Source: Crotalaria pallida (Eukaryota; Streptophyta; Magnoliopsida; Fabales; Fabaceae). Taken from it: DNA of 64,000 bases. Shown here one piece after another: positions 1 to 11,031 of this stretch. Both the position numbers and the translations under genes were made by a program. How positions within the stretch are numbered: position 1 is the first letter of the stretch; the number at the start of each line of letters is the position of its first letter. A model generated the notes under the pieces. It did no database searches. It had not been told where the DNA came from and saw only the letters and a list, made by a program, of their open reading frames with translations. Location: positions 124,999,001 to 125,063,000 of the forward strand of contig CM075655.1 in assembly GCA_037953625.1 (NCBI GenBank), in the 5' to 3' direction.

Positions 1-79
1 GAGGCAACAGTTCATATTTCCATGTGCATCGAAAAATGATACTTCCTCTGGTCCCCCCACCCCCCCCCCCCCCTCCCCT

Positions 80-121
<42 letters not shown>

Positions 122-204
122 GCATCTTTTAGAAGAAATATTTGATCTTATATATAGAGCAACACTTTATATTTTTTATACTTTTTTCTCTTTTTTGCCT
201 TTAT
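1..204. other. Window edge: SABATH intron relic plus simple sequence
   Basis: The first 42 bases resemble, at roughly three quarters of positions, bases 8834-8876 inside intron 2 of the intact SABATH gene in this window. This suggests the edge of a further, decayed tandem copy. A C-run (59-73), a CT repeat (about 78-102) and a TA repeat (about 103-120) follow, then AT-rich sequence. No coding potential is seen. Confidence 0.4.
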
Positions 205-418
205 TAAATATTTTATGAAATCGGTCATAACGACCGATTTTAAAAGTACTTTTGAAATCGGTCATAACGATTGATTTTAAAAGACGATACTTTTGAAATC
301 GGTCATAACAACCGATTTCAAAAGGTCCACTTTTAATTCCACCGTTTTCAACATCACCACGACGACCGATTTCAAAAGTCCAAAACGACCGATTTTAAAA
401 GTACTTTTTCTAGTAGTG
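205..418. mobile_element. CACTA transposon terminus (rest lies off the window)
   Basis: The motif AAATCGGTCATAACGACCGA and its reverse complement recur several times between 214 and 395, as expected for CACTA subterminal repeats. The block ends in CTAGTAGTG at 410-418, which read on the other strand is CACTACTAG, the canonical CACTA end. No transposase is visible, and the other terminus would lie left of base 1. The end motif and subterminal repeats are seen directly; the superfamily name rests on them. Confidence 0.75.
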
Positions 419-1249
419 CGTTGATTTCTCAAACCCTATTTATCACCATTCGTTTAATCAATACACACAACACACTCACACAACTTGCACAACATCCGAT
501 CATTCCCTCACTAAGTTTCTCCCATTCAAAATAAGAAAATCTAAAAACACATAGTAGTAAGGAATGATTTTTGGTTGTTATTACCGATAGAAAGAATTCC
601 TTATGTTTGCTTTATCTTTTACTCTTTTGTTCCATAAGTTAAGTTCTTTTAGGTTCTTGCACATAGATTAAGAAATGAGTAAATGATGTAAGAATTTGGT
701 ATATTTTGACTAAATTACCCTCAATTAATAATGAGAGAGTAATAATAAATGCATGAAAATTATGGATGTTGAAGAGAGATAGAAAAATAAGTGGTGAAAA
801 AGATAATGCAATAAATAAGGGTATACTTGGAAAGAGAAGTATAAATGAGTATTGAGTTTCTAAAAGACCATAACTTATGGGACAAAATAAAAAAACCTAA
901 ATGAACATAACTTATGGATGGAAGGAGTAATCAATTTGTTTTATCCAAAAAAAATTATAGTGTTCTAATTTTATTAAAAAAATCCTTTTATTTTTCATTT
1001 TCATATTTCAAATCCAGACATTTATAATTAAAAATAATTATGAATTATAATTTCCTAATTGTAGTTTGTATTAATTTTTAACCTTTCATTTTACAAAATG
1101 AAATATCAAAACCTTTATTTGAAATAACAAGAAAAATCAAATGTTTATTTTCATATAGAAAAACACATTACCAAAATTTATTTTTAAATTAGCATAAAGT
1201 AAAATGCAAAATTAAATCCCGTGCATCGCACAAGCCAACTTCCTAACAT
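419..1249. other. AT-rich intergenic stretch, nothing recognised
   Basis: No open reading frame with recognisable content is present. By analogy with the duplicated segment at 8.8-10.2 kb, exons 1 and 2 of a SABATH paralogue might be expected here, but neither exon is visible. Confidence 0.5.
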
Positions 1250-1284
1250 AAATTAATGTATGCTTGGTTTAAGACAATATTTTT

Positions 1285-1604
1285 TTTTAGTTTTGGTCAA
1301 TAGTAATTGCTAAAAACTGTGACATTGTTTTCAATTTGGTAAAATTGGTATCCTTTTTATAAGTCGTTTTAGAATATTTAGGAAGTATTAAAGAGTTTAT
1401 TCCAAATACACCCCTCATAATTACATAGGGGTAATAGCTAGGATAATAATTACAATAGAGAAATAAATGAATAGAGTTGTAAAGTTTTAAATAGAGATAA
1501 CTTTGGAATGACAACATATTTTTGATAAATTTGAGACTAATAATTACTTTTTTAATCTGCATAAATTAGATGAAAGTGACTTATATTAAAGGACAGAGGA
1601 AGTA
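1285..1604. mobile_element. Degenerate MITE of the CTCCCTCCG-end class
   Basis: The right end (AGGACAGAGGAAGTA) and interior resemble, in reverse orientation, the element at 11914-12208, for example the ATGACAACATATTT and TAGAATATTTAGG segments. It lacks coding sequence and a clean left terminus. Confidence 0.5.
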
Positions 1605-1688
1605 TTTAAAATAATGGTGAAATCAAATTGAATACGAATAAAGTATCAAAAATATATTTATGTAAATAACTAAATATTGAACAACTGT

Positions 1689-1823
1689 AAAGGCATGTTT
1701 GGTTCTGTGTCGTAAAATCAATTTGGATCCCAAAATCACATTGGAATAGAAGCAACTATTACTAACTTTGACATTACAAAATTGATTTTGGGTTAACTCA
1801 CTGCATAACCAAACATACACTAA
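1689..1823. mobile_element. Short MITE with GTTTGGTT termini
   Basis: Inverted ends GGCATGTTTGGTTCTGTG and the complement of CATAACCAAACATACAC bound about 135 bp of non-coding AT-rich sequence. This resembles hAT or PIF/Harbinger-type MITEs with TGTTTGGTT ends. A clear target duplication was not identified, so the superfamily is left open. Confidence 0.5.
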
Positions 1824-2137
1824 GTAATTTTTTTAATAATAATTGAACGTACGCTGTTATTGGCCATCTGCCCTTCAATTCGTCAAAGTTACCAAACCGA
1901 GTGTCTTTTCATGTCATCATGTGCCGTCCTAAACTGATAGTACTAAACATGACACGTGAACTGGTATAGTTTGATACATAGTTTATTTTTATTGGTACTG
2001 TACTATACTATATTAATATGTTGAGAAAGGCTGAAATTTTGGACTCAAAAGAATTAAATTAATTACGTCCTTAACTTAAACCTGAACTTCGTTTCCCAGT
2101 TCCCACTGATCCTGGTATCAAAAGTCATAGTAATACT

Positions 2138-2349
2138 ATCAACGAGGCTTCGTTCAGTTGGTGTAAGGCCCCAACTGAAATCTTAGGAATGAGTCATGGG
2201 TGCTAGTAGCCCCGGGTTCAATTCCCACTAAAACCATCTCGCTGGGAGAGCCAGCCACGCAGCTCGCTCCGGATTAGTCTCAAGGGCTCCCTGGTATTAA
2301 GGGTGTTCTTGGGAATACCGGTGGTTGCGCAAGGAATACGGACAAAAAA
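2138..2349 (+). mobile_element. tRNA-derived SINE with about 17-bp target duplication
   Basis: The element has tRNA-like internal promoter boxes: an A-box-like stretch (TTCAGTTGGTGTAAGG, about 2153-2168) and a B box (GGGTTCAATTCCC, 2214-2226). It ends in an A-run. It is flanked by direct repeats AAAGTCATAGTAATACT at 2121-2137 and 2351-2367. The paralogous segment near 10915-10936 has a single copy of the target and no insertion. A related copy lies at 13501-13713. It encodes no protein. Confidence 0.9.
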
Positions 2350-2399
2350 AAAAGTCATAGTAATACTGCTAGTATTATGTATAGTGGTGGTTAAGGTGA

Positions 2400-2800
2400 C
2401 AAGGTGAGGTCGGGAATTATACAAAAATGAATTATTACTCCGTACTCCGATTTTATTTATAAGATTTTTTTTTTGGATTTTTCACTCTCATCAATGAAAA
2501 TGATTAAATTTGTTAGTGACATTGAAAATATGAAAATTTGATATACTTTTTCAAAACTACCCTATAATTGTTATTGGAACTCTGAAAAAGATTAACATAA
2601 TATGGGTGCTTGTGGAAAGAAATAATTAAATGTTATTAAAAATTAAAATGATATATTATGAATAAGACCAAAATAAAAATCTCCAAAAGATTTTATAAAT
2701 AGGACTTAAAAAAGTACTATTTTCTTAGACAATTTTTCAGGAGAAGGTGAAGAAAATGCACCATCTTGAATTTAAATCGGAACACTCTTTCACTTTGTTT
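2400..2800. repeat. Direct repeat, copy A (pairs with 4940-5260)
   Basis: The string GTGAGGTCGGGAATTATACA, the following MITE-like stretch and a CACCTTGAATTTAAAT-type segment recur in the same order at 4940-5260. A diverged third version lies near 10985-11420. The interval between copies A and B holds the DELLA-fragment segment. Confidence 0.7.
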
Positions 2801-2856
2801 TGCATGTTAAACTAATCAGACATTTGGAAACTTAAATATAGTAGTTATTAGTATTT

Positions 2857-3198
2857 CATCCATTTTTCAAATTTTGACCTTTATAACTTTTTTTTTTACT
2901 ATCTCATAATTTTTACAACTTCAATGTGTAATTATATTTTTTTCAATTTTAATCCTTTATTCAATTATTTTTTTAATTCTAGTTAATTTTACTTTTATTT
3001 TCTTTCTCATCCCTAAATCACTATACATTAATTAATAGATACACTTTCTAATAAAAATTAAATACTACATTAATTTTTCATAAAAATTAAATAAGGATAT
3101 TTTAGACAAAGCACATATCAAATTTATAATAATCAATACTTTTTTAATATGTTTGTATTATCCTTAAAAGCCAAAAATTAATGAAGGGAGGGAGAATA
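2857..3198. mobile_element. MITE, same family as 45298-45645
   Basis: Non-coding AT-rich element. Its interior shares CACTATACATTAATTAAT and AAAAATTAAATACTA-type segments with the elements at 45298-45645 and 11443-11722. It ends in GAAGGGAGGGAG. Termini are degenerate on the left. Confidence 0.5.
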
Positions 3199-3554
3199 TA
3201 AGAATGAAATTATGTTGTTGAATTAAACACTTCATTATATCCTAAAAATAAACCACTTTTTGAAAAAAAAAAATTGGTCCTTAGTTAATTTCGCTTTCCA
3301 ATTCTTAATGATATTAATTACTTTTTTTTCACAAATAAGCTTATTTATTTAACAATTTTCAAAGTCCCAATAATAATTATTTTAGATATTTTTCTTTAAA
3401 AAAATGCTTAATTATGTGTGAAGTCCTTTAGTGGTTCTAGTTAAACAAAGGGAGAAATACAAATTTGACATTAAATACAAGTTTATCTAGCAATGCATGA
3501 TCGAGTTTCGTGTTTTGAATTGATAGATCTTACTAAATTCCAAAGATTGGTGAA

Positions 3555-4446
3555 GGCTTCAATGGACTTTTTTTGGGGTTTGGTGCACGCTGCACCTGAC
3601 GTTTTTTATTGGGTCCAGCCGGTTTTTTCGGTTTATATTTTTTTTAATTTTACCTAAAAAAATGTCTTACGCCAATATGAAAGCGTACACAAAAGACTTT
3701 TTTTTTTAAATTTCTTTTGCCCTACGCCATGTCCTAAACGTATGTGTAAAATATTTTACACATATGTCAAGGCCCTGATGTACTAGCTTTTTTTTCTTAT
3801 TTTTTCTCACTACGTCTTTTGTTGGGCGTATGACAAATTTATTCAACCTGAAGAAAGTCGTGGGATCTGGGTGTTGAGGTTACTGCTCCAACCAAATCAC
3901 CGCAGCTTGGGGAGTGACGTTAGCAATGGGAACGATGATGATGATGTTGCTGAGTGGTGGTGGTGGTGGTGGTGGTGATTTATCTTCCATCTCCGCAAGC
4001 TGCGACGACGAAAGCATCAACACCTATTCCATGACGACCAGCGCCGACAAATCAAAGCTTTGGGAGGAAGAAGAATCTGCCGGCGCCGGTTGCTAAGGTG
4101 GCATGGACGAGCCTCTCACCATGTTTGGGTACAAGGTAAGGTAATCAGACATGGCCGATGTAGCTCACAAGATTGAACAACTCGAAGAAGCTATGACCAA
4201 GGTTGACGGTGAGTGACGTTAGCAACGGGAACGGCGGTGACGACGTTAGCAACGGTTGCTGTTGTCGTCGTCATCAGCAACAATGGGAATGGAGGGATTA
4301 TAGTGGATTCCGTCACGACGGTGACGGTGTTGCTGAATGACATGTATAATTTGTTGGTGGAAACCAAGTATTCAGGTTGTCGATTTACTCAATTTTTTCG
4401 TATATGAGGTGCAGTGTGCACTTGCTAACTTTGGTGCATTGAAGCC
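3555..4446. mobile_element. Inverted-repeat-bounded segment carrying a DELLA fragment
   Basis: The ends carry GGCTTCAATG (3555-3564) and its exact complement CATTGAAGCC (4437-4446). Just inside lie GTGCACGCTGCACCT and AGGTGCAGTGTGCAC, again inverted. A 24-base sequence beginning GAGTGACGTTAGCAA occurs twice inside (about 3911 and 4210). The composition is more GC-rich than the flanks. It could be a Pack-type element, but no target duplication was found. Confidence 0.45.
3914..4216 (+). pseudogene. Fossil N-terminal fragment of a DELLA (GRAS) protein
   Basis: One reading frame gives, in order, a Gly run, KSKLWEEEES, a stop (4094-4096), GGMDEPLTMFGYKVR, a second stop (4142-4144), SDMADVAHKIEQLEEAM and a final stop at 4214-4216. 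In DELLA gibberellin-response repressors the same order is a WEEEE-type stretch, MDELLAVLGYKVRSSDM and AEVAQKLEQLE. The DELLA box is changed (DEPLT for DELLA), and the second stop sits where a Ser codon is expected (TCA to TAA). No GRAS domain follows. DELLA N-termini bind the GID1 receptor; this relic cannot encode a full protein. The match is by recognition of the conserved motif, not by a search. Confidence 0.75.
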
Positions 4447-4939
4447 GTGACCCCAAAGATAATGTAGTCATCTTACTTTCAATGTACTTTTCCATTTCGT
4501 ATCCGAATGAAGATCTTTCGTCTCCAAATCTTGTCCCCATCCCCAAATTTTGTCCTTATTTCTTGCCGGATAAAAAAACTAACACATCATCCTTATATCT
4601 ATTCACCAAATCACAAATCAGAAGTAGTTTTCTCCTTTCCATTTTTGACTCTTCCCTTCCTTTTTAACTCCAGGTTCTCTCCCTTTCTATTCAAAAGCGG
4701 AATTGGGACATATTTTCAACTTCATTCTCAAATTTTCCAAATAAAAAAATTTACACACCATTTTATTACAATTTTATTAAAAATATCATCGTAACTTTGT
4801 CTTGTTTTCTTCTTCTGTCATGTCGCATCCACTAATCTTTTCAACATCTCCATAAGATGCCACTGAAAACTTCACAGTATAACAGATGAACACAATCAAA
4901 ATAAAAATTCTTGCTTTTCATTGAAAAATTAGAACGTAT
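4447..4939. other. Intergenic, AT-rich, nothing recognised
   Basis: Overlapping short open frames at 4482-4794 are low in complexity, rich in Ser, Pro and Phe, and show no family features. They are not called as genes. Confidence 0.5.
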
Positions 4940-5420
4940 CGCGTGAGGTCGGGAATTATACAAAAATGAATTACTCATGTTCCCTCCGATCTTATTTATA
5001 AGATTTTTTGGGGTTTTTCACTCTCATCAAGGAAAATGATTAAATTTGTTAGTGGCATTAGAAATATGAAAATTTGATATATACTTTTTCAAAACTAATC
5101 AGACATTGAAAATTGAGGTATTTGTGAAAAGAAGTAATTAAATGCTATTGAAAATTGAAATGATATCTTATAAATAAAGAGAACGCACCACCTTGAATTT
5201 AAATTGGAACACACTTTCTCTGTGTTTTGCATGTTTAACTAATCAGACATTTGGAAACTTAAATATAAGTAGTTATCATTTCATCTATTCTTCAAATTTT
5301 GACCTTTTTAATTTTTTTTACTATCTCATAATTTTTAGAATTTTTTTACAATTTCAACGAGTAATTATATTTTTTTTCAATTTTAATTCTTTGGTCTATA
5401 GAAACTTTATTTTATTAAAA
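4940..5420. repeat. Direct repeat, copy B
   Basis: Same order of segments as 2400-2960: GTGAGGTCGGGAATTATACA, then a MITE-like stretch, CACCTTGAATTTAAAT, ATCAGACATTTGGAAACTTA and ATAATTATATTTTTTTTCAA. It lies directly downstream of the intact SABATH gene. Confidence 0.7.
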
Positions 5421-5632
5421 CATATTTCACACAACACAAAAAACAAATAATTACAAGCTGGGTACAACATGATAAGTTTCCTTTTCCCAAACACAACACT
5501 TCCATCCAAATTTATTAGTAATCACTAGAAAAATTAAAGCAAACAAGCAGCCACACGGATGAACATATTCCTTTCATTTTTTTTTCACTTGTCGAGAAAC
5601 CGTGCAAATTAAATATGCAAACAACGTCTTGT

Positions 5633-7067
5633 TCATGCTCTTCTCGTCATTGATACGCTGACATTAACGAACTCAGTTTTCTCCTTAGACATTCGATCAG
5701 TTATGATTTTTTGATACCGCCCAAAAATGTCTTCAATGACATCTTCACCAAAGTGGCTAACTAGCAATGGTTCAGCGACTGCCCTCATGGTCTTAGCGAC
5801 GTTGTATCCTCCGTCACTAAGTGATTCAGACAAACCACTTTCGGAATCGAAAGAAGTACCCCAGTTATTGTAAGCATTCCAATGCACTTCCGTTACCTCT
5901 AATCGATTAATGCTGAATGACCCTTCTTTCAGAACTTCTAATTTCACTTCATACGGAGATGGTGTGTATTTTGGAAGGTTGAATGTATCCACTTGCTCTT
6001 CCTTTATTATTCCCTGCGTGCAGGATATATATATATATATATAGGTCATGTATGATTTTAGAATAAATTATACTAAACCTTGAAACTATACATGATATTC
6101 CTATCTTTTAACGATTCAAAAGTGGAACTTAATTTATTGGGAGATTCTATATGCACCCAAATTCTTGCATTTTGCACCCATAGACGACTTATTCAAAACT
6201 AAAAAAAAAGGCCGGTTGAACAGCTTAACAAAAAAAAATGGATATAAATGGAATTGCCCTAATTTATATTCATCAATTATACTTATAAATTATACTATCG
6301 TTCTTATTTATTTGTATGTATGAAAGTAAGAAAATAAGAAAATTTTTACTAGTCAATGAAAATAAGAAAATATTTTTTTAATGTAAAGTATGATTCATTA
6401 ATTATAAATTGTTTATTACAAAAAATTTTATATCATTACAATTAATATATATTACAATATCGTCTCCAAAATAATTCTTTAAATGTGTTTTTGTTACTTA
6501 CTTATTATATATCAAATATTGATACAATAACATACAATCTTTTAGATTTTTCATTTATTTTTTTACTAGACAAATGGTCCATGAATGGTACAGTACCAAA
6601 TCTTGTCCATGTGATGTACGTGAATGAAAAAGAAAGGTCGGGGGATGTAGGCTACGATCCTTTTCTCATAATTAAGAGGAATCTTAAATTGGGAAGGATG
6701 CATGTACCTCCAAGACCATGTCATTAAGAGCCACAGCCAAAAGTTCCCAAATATAGCAACACTCTTTGCTGGATGGATCGTCGCTTTTTCGTCCCAAAAA
6801 TGTTAGGACCATGTAGCCTCCTTCAACGAGCTCCTCTGCACGACACTTGAGAAAGAACGAGAAATCACTTTGAAATTGAGCATAATAAGCCTTGAGGACG
6901 TTTATAGGGCTTGTGCTTGAAAGGTAAATGTTGCCCTTATTGTTCTCTACACCTTCTGGAACCTAATTAATGTCCAATAAACAACAATTATTCATTCATA
7001 GATATGTAGTGAGTAGTAATATTTTTTTTTCCGCTCCTGTCCACTTTAAAGAGAAAAGGTGATGTTC

Positions 7068-7140
<73 letters not shown>

Positions 7141-10004
7141 GCTCTATATTTGATTAGTTAAACCATTGAAAAACATGGATTTGTTTTTATTTTTCTTATA
7201 ATCAAAATATATAGAAGTATTAATAAATAGAGTACAAGACTACATACACTGACGGATACAATATCTCCTATAGCTGTTGTAAATAAAAGTAAAAAAACAC
7301 ATGGAGAACTTTGTCCTCTTAAATGGTTATTTTTCTAATAACTGGACTCAAATTATTGATGCATAGCACTTTTTTTTTTTGAAATATTGATGCATAGCAC
7401 TTTAAAATAATTAACAAGGGTATTAAAAAAAAACCATTATTCTATTTCATATCACAAGTGGTGATATATTTTTTTTTAATATAAGAAGGCATACTTGTTA
7501 ATAATAATTAAAAAGGCACACTCTAGGTTATCGATCTTTGAATTGCAAGACTCCTCCAAAGTACTATCACTTTAAAACGTGAAAGGTTATATTCAGAGAT
7601 GGCAATTTTTACTTATATTTAAGGATTTTTGCAAAGACTAATTCATTTGAGAGCCTGGGAGTGAGGATTTCCTTTGCAGGGATAAGGACGGGAGAGTAAA
7701 TATTCCCCAAGGTGATATGGGGACGGGGGGATCATGCACCTTGCCTCGCGGAGTCCCCATTTCTGAAAATATTATATTAAAATAATTATATATAAAATTA
7801 TATTACATAGAGGAGTTTATTTTTTAAATTCATATTTACATAATATTATTAAGTTATTAGAATGATTGAATTTGATGTTTTGATTTTGATTTTTTTAATT
7901 TGATTTTGAACATATTATTTGAATTTTTTTATTGTTATTTTAACTTCAAAATTTAATTATATATATGAGCTTATTAGGGAGTATTTGAACTTTACATTTA
8001 ATATTTATTTAATTTATAATATTTTTTTTCTATTTTATTGATTTTAATTAAAAATATTAATTTCCAATTTTATAAGAAAAAATTGTGAAGAATAAAACTA
8101 AAAGGCTTAGATAGAGACACGAGCAACACCTGTGATCTCCAACCCCGCTACCATCTCTAAGCATATTATCAATAGAATTTTAGCAAACTTAAAAATCAAA
8201 TTTGAATTTGTTTTTTGTTTTTGACATATTGAATTATTATTTTTTTTTTGGTGAACTACATATTGAATTATTTTAAATGATTAAAGATATTTAACTGAAA
8301 TATGTTTCTTATAGTCCCTCCATTTCCAAACTATAACTGTCTAAGGTTAATTCTGATAAAGAAATTACTATTAATTAATGTTAAATTTATTATGTTTTAA
8401 CTAGATCAACCATACGTACTTATTCCACGAAACAACAAAGACTGAGGTGAGAGATAAAATCAAAAGTGGTACATGACAATGGATCAAAGGAAACAACAAA
8501 AGGATATCTATGTCTTTGCGTTTGAGTGGTTCTCAAACCCACTACTGCTATGTTTTGCATCCTATTGTGCTTAATAGATGTTATTACAGTTGCTGAAGGT
8601 GACATGTCTGCTGTTTTTTTGCTGTCAAAAAAATTAGAAGGGTGTCGCGCTGTCAAACTTCACTTCTAATTGGTTTCTGTTAGTTCGGTGGGGCGGGGAA
8701 GATGATTTTTTTTAGTAGATAAGCCATAATTATTCCTTTCGATTTTCTCTATCTTTCTTTGTGTATTAATTTTTTTATAAGCTCTCTGTGTATTTAATTA
8801 GTTGGTGTGTAACTATGTTACCTTAGCTAGAAGAGGCAGCAGCTCATATTTCATTCTGCGTAGAAAGAGGATAATATTGAAAGAAAAAAAAATCTTTTTG
8901 ACATCAATCTTAGGATCGGAGGATGAGAAATTTCGTTTTCTAATATCATTTTACTATTTTTTAAAATTATTTATCCTTAATTTGAAGAAATAAGATTAAT
9001 CAAAGCCAAGAAAAATTGATGAACTAATAAAAAACTTATAGTTTTGGAGGATATAAAAAAGCATCAAAAGACTATGTATACTACTAGTTTGGAGTGGATT
9101 ATATTTTTTAATGATTCAATAATAATAATAGTAAAGTTAAAATTTATTAATATATTAATCCGTTATTTATTTATAGCAAACTTACGTACTACACGAAAGA
9201 AAATTAAAAAAAAAATTAAATAAGAAAAATTTAAAGTGGGAAAAATAACTTAATTTTAAATATAAAGTTTTTAGTTGATTCAATTTTTTTATTTACTTTG
9301 AAAATATACTTGCTAATAAGTATATATACCTTGGATAGCCATTGAAGGCTATAAGAAGAATGAACAAAATGCAAACTTTTGGTCGGAAAGATTCTGCCAT
9401 AGAAAGAACCTGGTACACCAGTGAAAAAGCATGGACCAATCCCACCTTCTATTTCATTACTTAGTTTCTCTTTGAAGTTGTCAAGGGACTTGAAGATGTT
9501 GTTGAAATCATTCCCAGGGAGATCATTCATGAAAACCACGTATTCCGGAGACTGATGGTTCAGCTTTTGGCAAAGTTTCTCCACTAATTTGATAACTTCA
9601 GACACCACCAAGAAAGTGTTTGGTCCTGAAGAACAACCCAAGTCTGCAATTGCTAGTCTTCTTGGAAGTGTTCTATGGTATAAGCTGGTTACGGCTTCCT
9701 CTCTCAAGGGCTTTGTCAAATAAATCACCTTTTGCTGTATACATAGCATTCATTAAGACTTTACGACCATTATTATTATTATTATTATTAGGAAAATTTC
9801 CTATCACCTCTCAGTTAGTTTCTTGTCCTAGCTAGTTAATATTGCAATTTGAATATGGAATTAATTCATGAAAAGGAGATAAAAAATATGGATGATTTTA
9901 ATTTATTTGTAATTACACTATATACATACCTGAACTAAGGAATTGTTTGCGTAGCTTGCTTCTCCAAATCCTCCATTCATGTGTAGTACTTGTGCCACTT
10001 CCAT
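5633..10004 (-). CDS. SABATH family S-adenosylmethionine carboxyl methyltransferase
   Basis: Four exons join in phase 0: 10004-9930, 9734-9330, 6962-6708 and 6013-5633, giving about 370 residues, the usual size for the family. SABATH enzymes move a methyl group from S-adenosylmethionine to carboxyl groups of small acids such as salicylic, benzoic or jasmonic acid, in the cytosol. Visible motifs are HMNGGFGEASYA (8-19), ADLGCSSGPNT (55-65, cofactor loop), NDLPGNDFN (95-103) and GSFYGRIFP (134-142). SYSLQW (152-157) follows; its Trp lines the substrate pocket, and the residue before it is Gln where known salicylate enzymes often have Met. The substrate is therefore left open. All junctions are GT-AG. 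Intron 2 (2.4 kb) is swollen by a GA repeat and transposon remnants. The start follows from match to the family N-terminus and a TATA box about 85 bp upstream. Confidence 0.92.
7072..7137. repeat. Long GA dinucleotide microsatellite
   Basis: An uninterrupted run of about 33 GA units lies in intron 2 of the SABATH gene. On the sense (minus) strand it is a CT run. Confidence 0.97.
7355..7403 (-). mobile_element. Poly(A) stub insertion with 18-bp target duplication
   Basis: ATTGATGCATAGCACTTT occurs at 7355-7372 and again at 7386-7403. Only 13 bases lie between (TTTTTTTTGAAAT, an A-run on the minus strand). This is what an extremely 5'-truncated SINE or LINE insertion would leave. It sits in intron 2 of the SABATH gene. 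Confidence 0.7.
7594..8158. mobile_element. hAT-like non-autonomous element in SABATH intron 2
   Basis: Inverted ends AGAGATGGCAA (left) and the complement of GCTACCATCTCT (right). Inside each end lie G-rich or C-rich stretches (GGGGACGGGGGG; CCCCGC). The centre is AT-rich and non-coding. The end sequence resembles the element starting at about 22498. A target duplication was not clear. Confidence 0.5.
8224..8272 (-). mobile_element. Poly(A) stub insertion with 15-bp target duplication
   Basis: ACATATTGAATTATT is present at 8224-8238 and 8258-8272. The bases between read, on the minus strand, AGTTCACC followed by an A-run, like the 3' end of the SINE at 55136-55362. Confidence 0.65.
8400..9329. 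other. Remainder of SABATH intron 2
   Basis: AT-rich intronic sequence with no further recognisable element. The short open frames here show no family features. Confidence 0.5.
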
Positions 10005-10087
10005 TCTTTGTTTCTCTTATCTCCGTCTCAACTGTCTCTATATTTCACTTTTATGTTTCTATGCTTTAACAAACGCATATCTCACTA

Positions 10088-10096
10088 CTATATATA
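10088..10096 (-). promoter_or_regulatory. TATA box of the SABATH gene
   Basis: TATATATAG on the minus strand, about 85-90 bp upstream of the start codon at 10004. That spacing fits a plant core promoter with a short leader. No transcription start evidence is available. Confidence 0.55.
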
Positions 10097-10149
10097 GGCT
10101 ATTAGAATGGTGAAGCTTTTTCATAAATAAAAAAAATAATAATATAACA

Positions 10150-11010
10150 TTAATTAATTAATGTATGTTTGTTTTAAGACAACATTTTTTTTTGTTTAGA
10201 TTTGATTAATAGTAATTGCAAAAATATGCCACGTTTTCATTTTATGACATATTTTCAAATGTTATTTGTAAACCAATAATGTTATTCTATTTCAAAATAC
10301 AGTATTTCATCTAAAATAACGAGATAATAGCAAAAAATCAAATTAAATATATATCAAAAATTTATTTACATTCAATGATCATGTAAATATTGTATCACGT
10401 TAATAAGTACTATTCATCTGCTCTTATTTATCTATTTTATTTTAAACAAAACACATTATTAAAGAAATAACATTTCTCTCTTCGTAATAATTATTTTTTC
10501 TTCACTACTTAAAAAAATCAATAATATTGAAAATAATATTTATTACGCTTTCGAAATCATTAAAAAAAAAATAAAAAAAAAATTCTTCCGAAAAAGACCG
10601 TTAAATAAGAAGGAGGGAGTATTTTTTTTTTTTTAAATGATTGAACGTAAGCTGTTATTCGTCATATGCCCTTCGTCATTCAAAGTTACCAAACCGAGTG
10701 ACATTTCATGTCATCATGTGCCGTCCTAAACTGATACTGTAAACATGACACGTGACTCACGTGGCAGTTATTATATTATTGAATTTTTATTTTTTAACTG
10801 GTATAGTTTATTGGTACAGAAGGCCGAAATTTTGGACTCAAAATAATTAAATTAATTACGTCCTTAACTTAAACCAGAACTTCGTTTCCCTGTTCCCACT
10901 GATCCTGGTATCAAAAAGTCGTAGTAATACTACTACTAACAGTGTACTGTATTATGTTTATGTACAGTGGTGGGTAGGGTGACAACGTGAGGTCGGCCAT
11001 GAATTAATTA
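10150..11010. repeat. Segmental duplication, copy 2 (pairs with 1250-2420)
   Basis: Shares the same ordered blocks as 1250-2420 and serves as the upstream region of the intact SABATH gene. It contains ACACGTGACTCACGTGGCAG at about 10747-10766, with CACGTG/CACGTGGC (G-box-like) cores. It lacks the SINE found in copy 1, so it preserves the empty site. Confidence 0.75.
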
Positions 11011-11031
11011 CTAGAGTACTACTCCGTCCGA

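Larger units (their letters stand above)
1250..2420. repeat. Segmental duplication, copy 1 (pairs with about 10150-11010)
   Basis: Long stretches match 10150-11010 in the same order and orientation, for example ACCAAACCGAGTG, TCATGTGCCGTCCTAAACTG and GAAATTTTGGACTCAAAA. In the second copy this segment lies directly upstream of the intact SABATH gene, so copy 1 is probably the promoter-side flank of a lost paralogue. The SINE at 2138-2349 is present only in copy 1. Confidence 0.75.

Noticed and set aside
2150..2230. A possible tRNA gene
   Set aside because: Only A and B boxes are conserved, and the sequence lies inside a SINE with a poly(A) end and target duplication.
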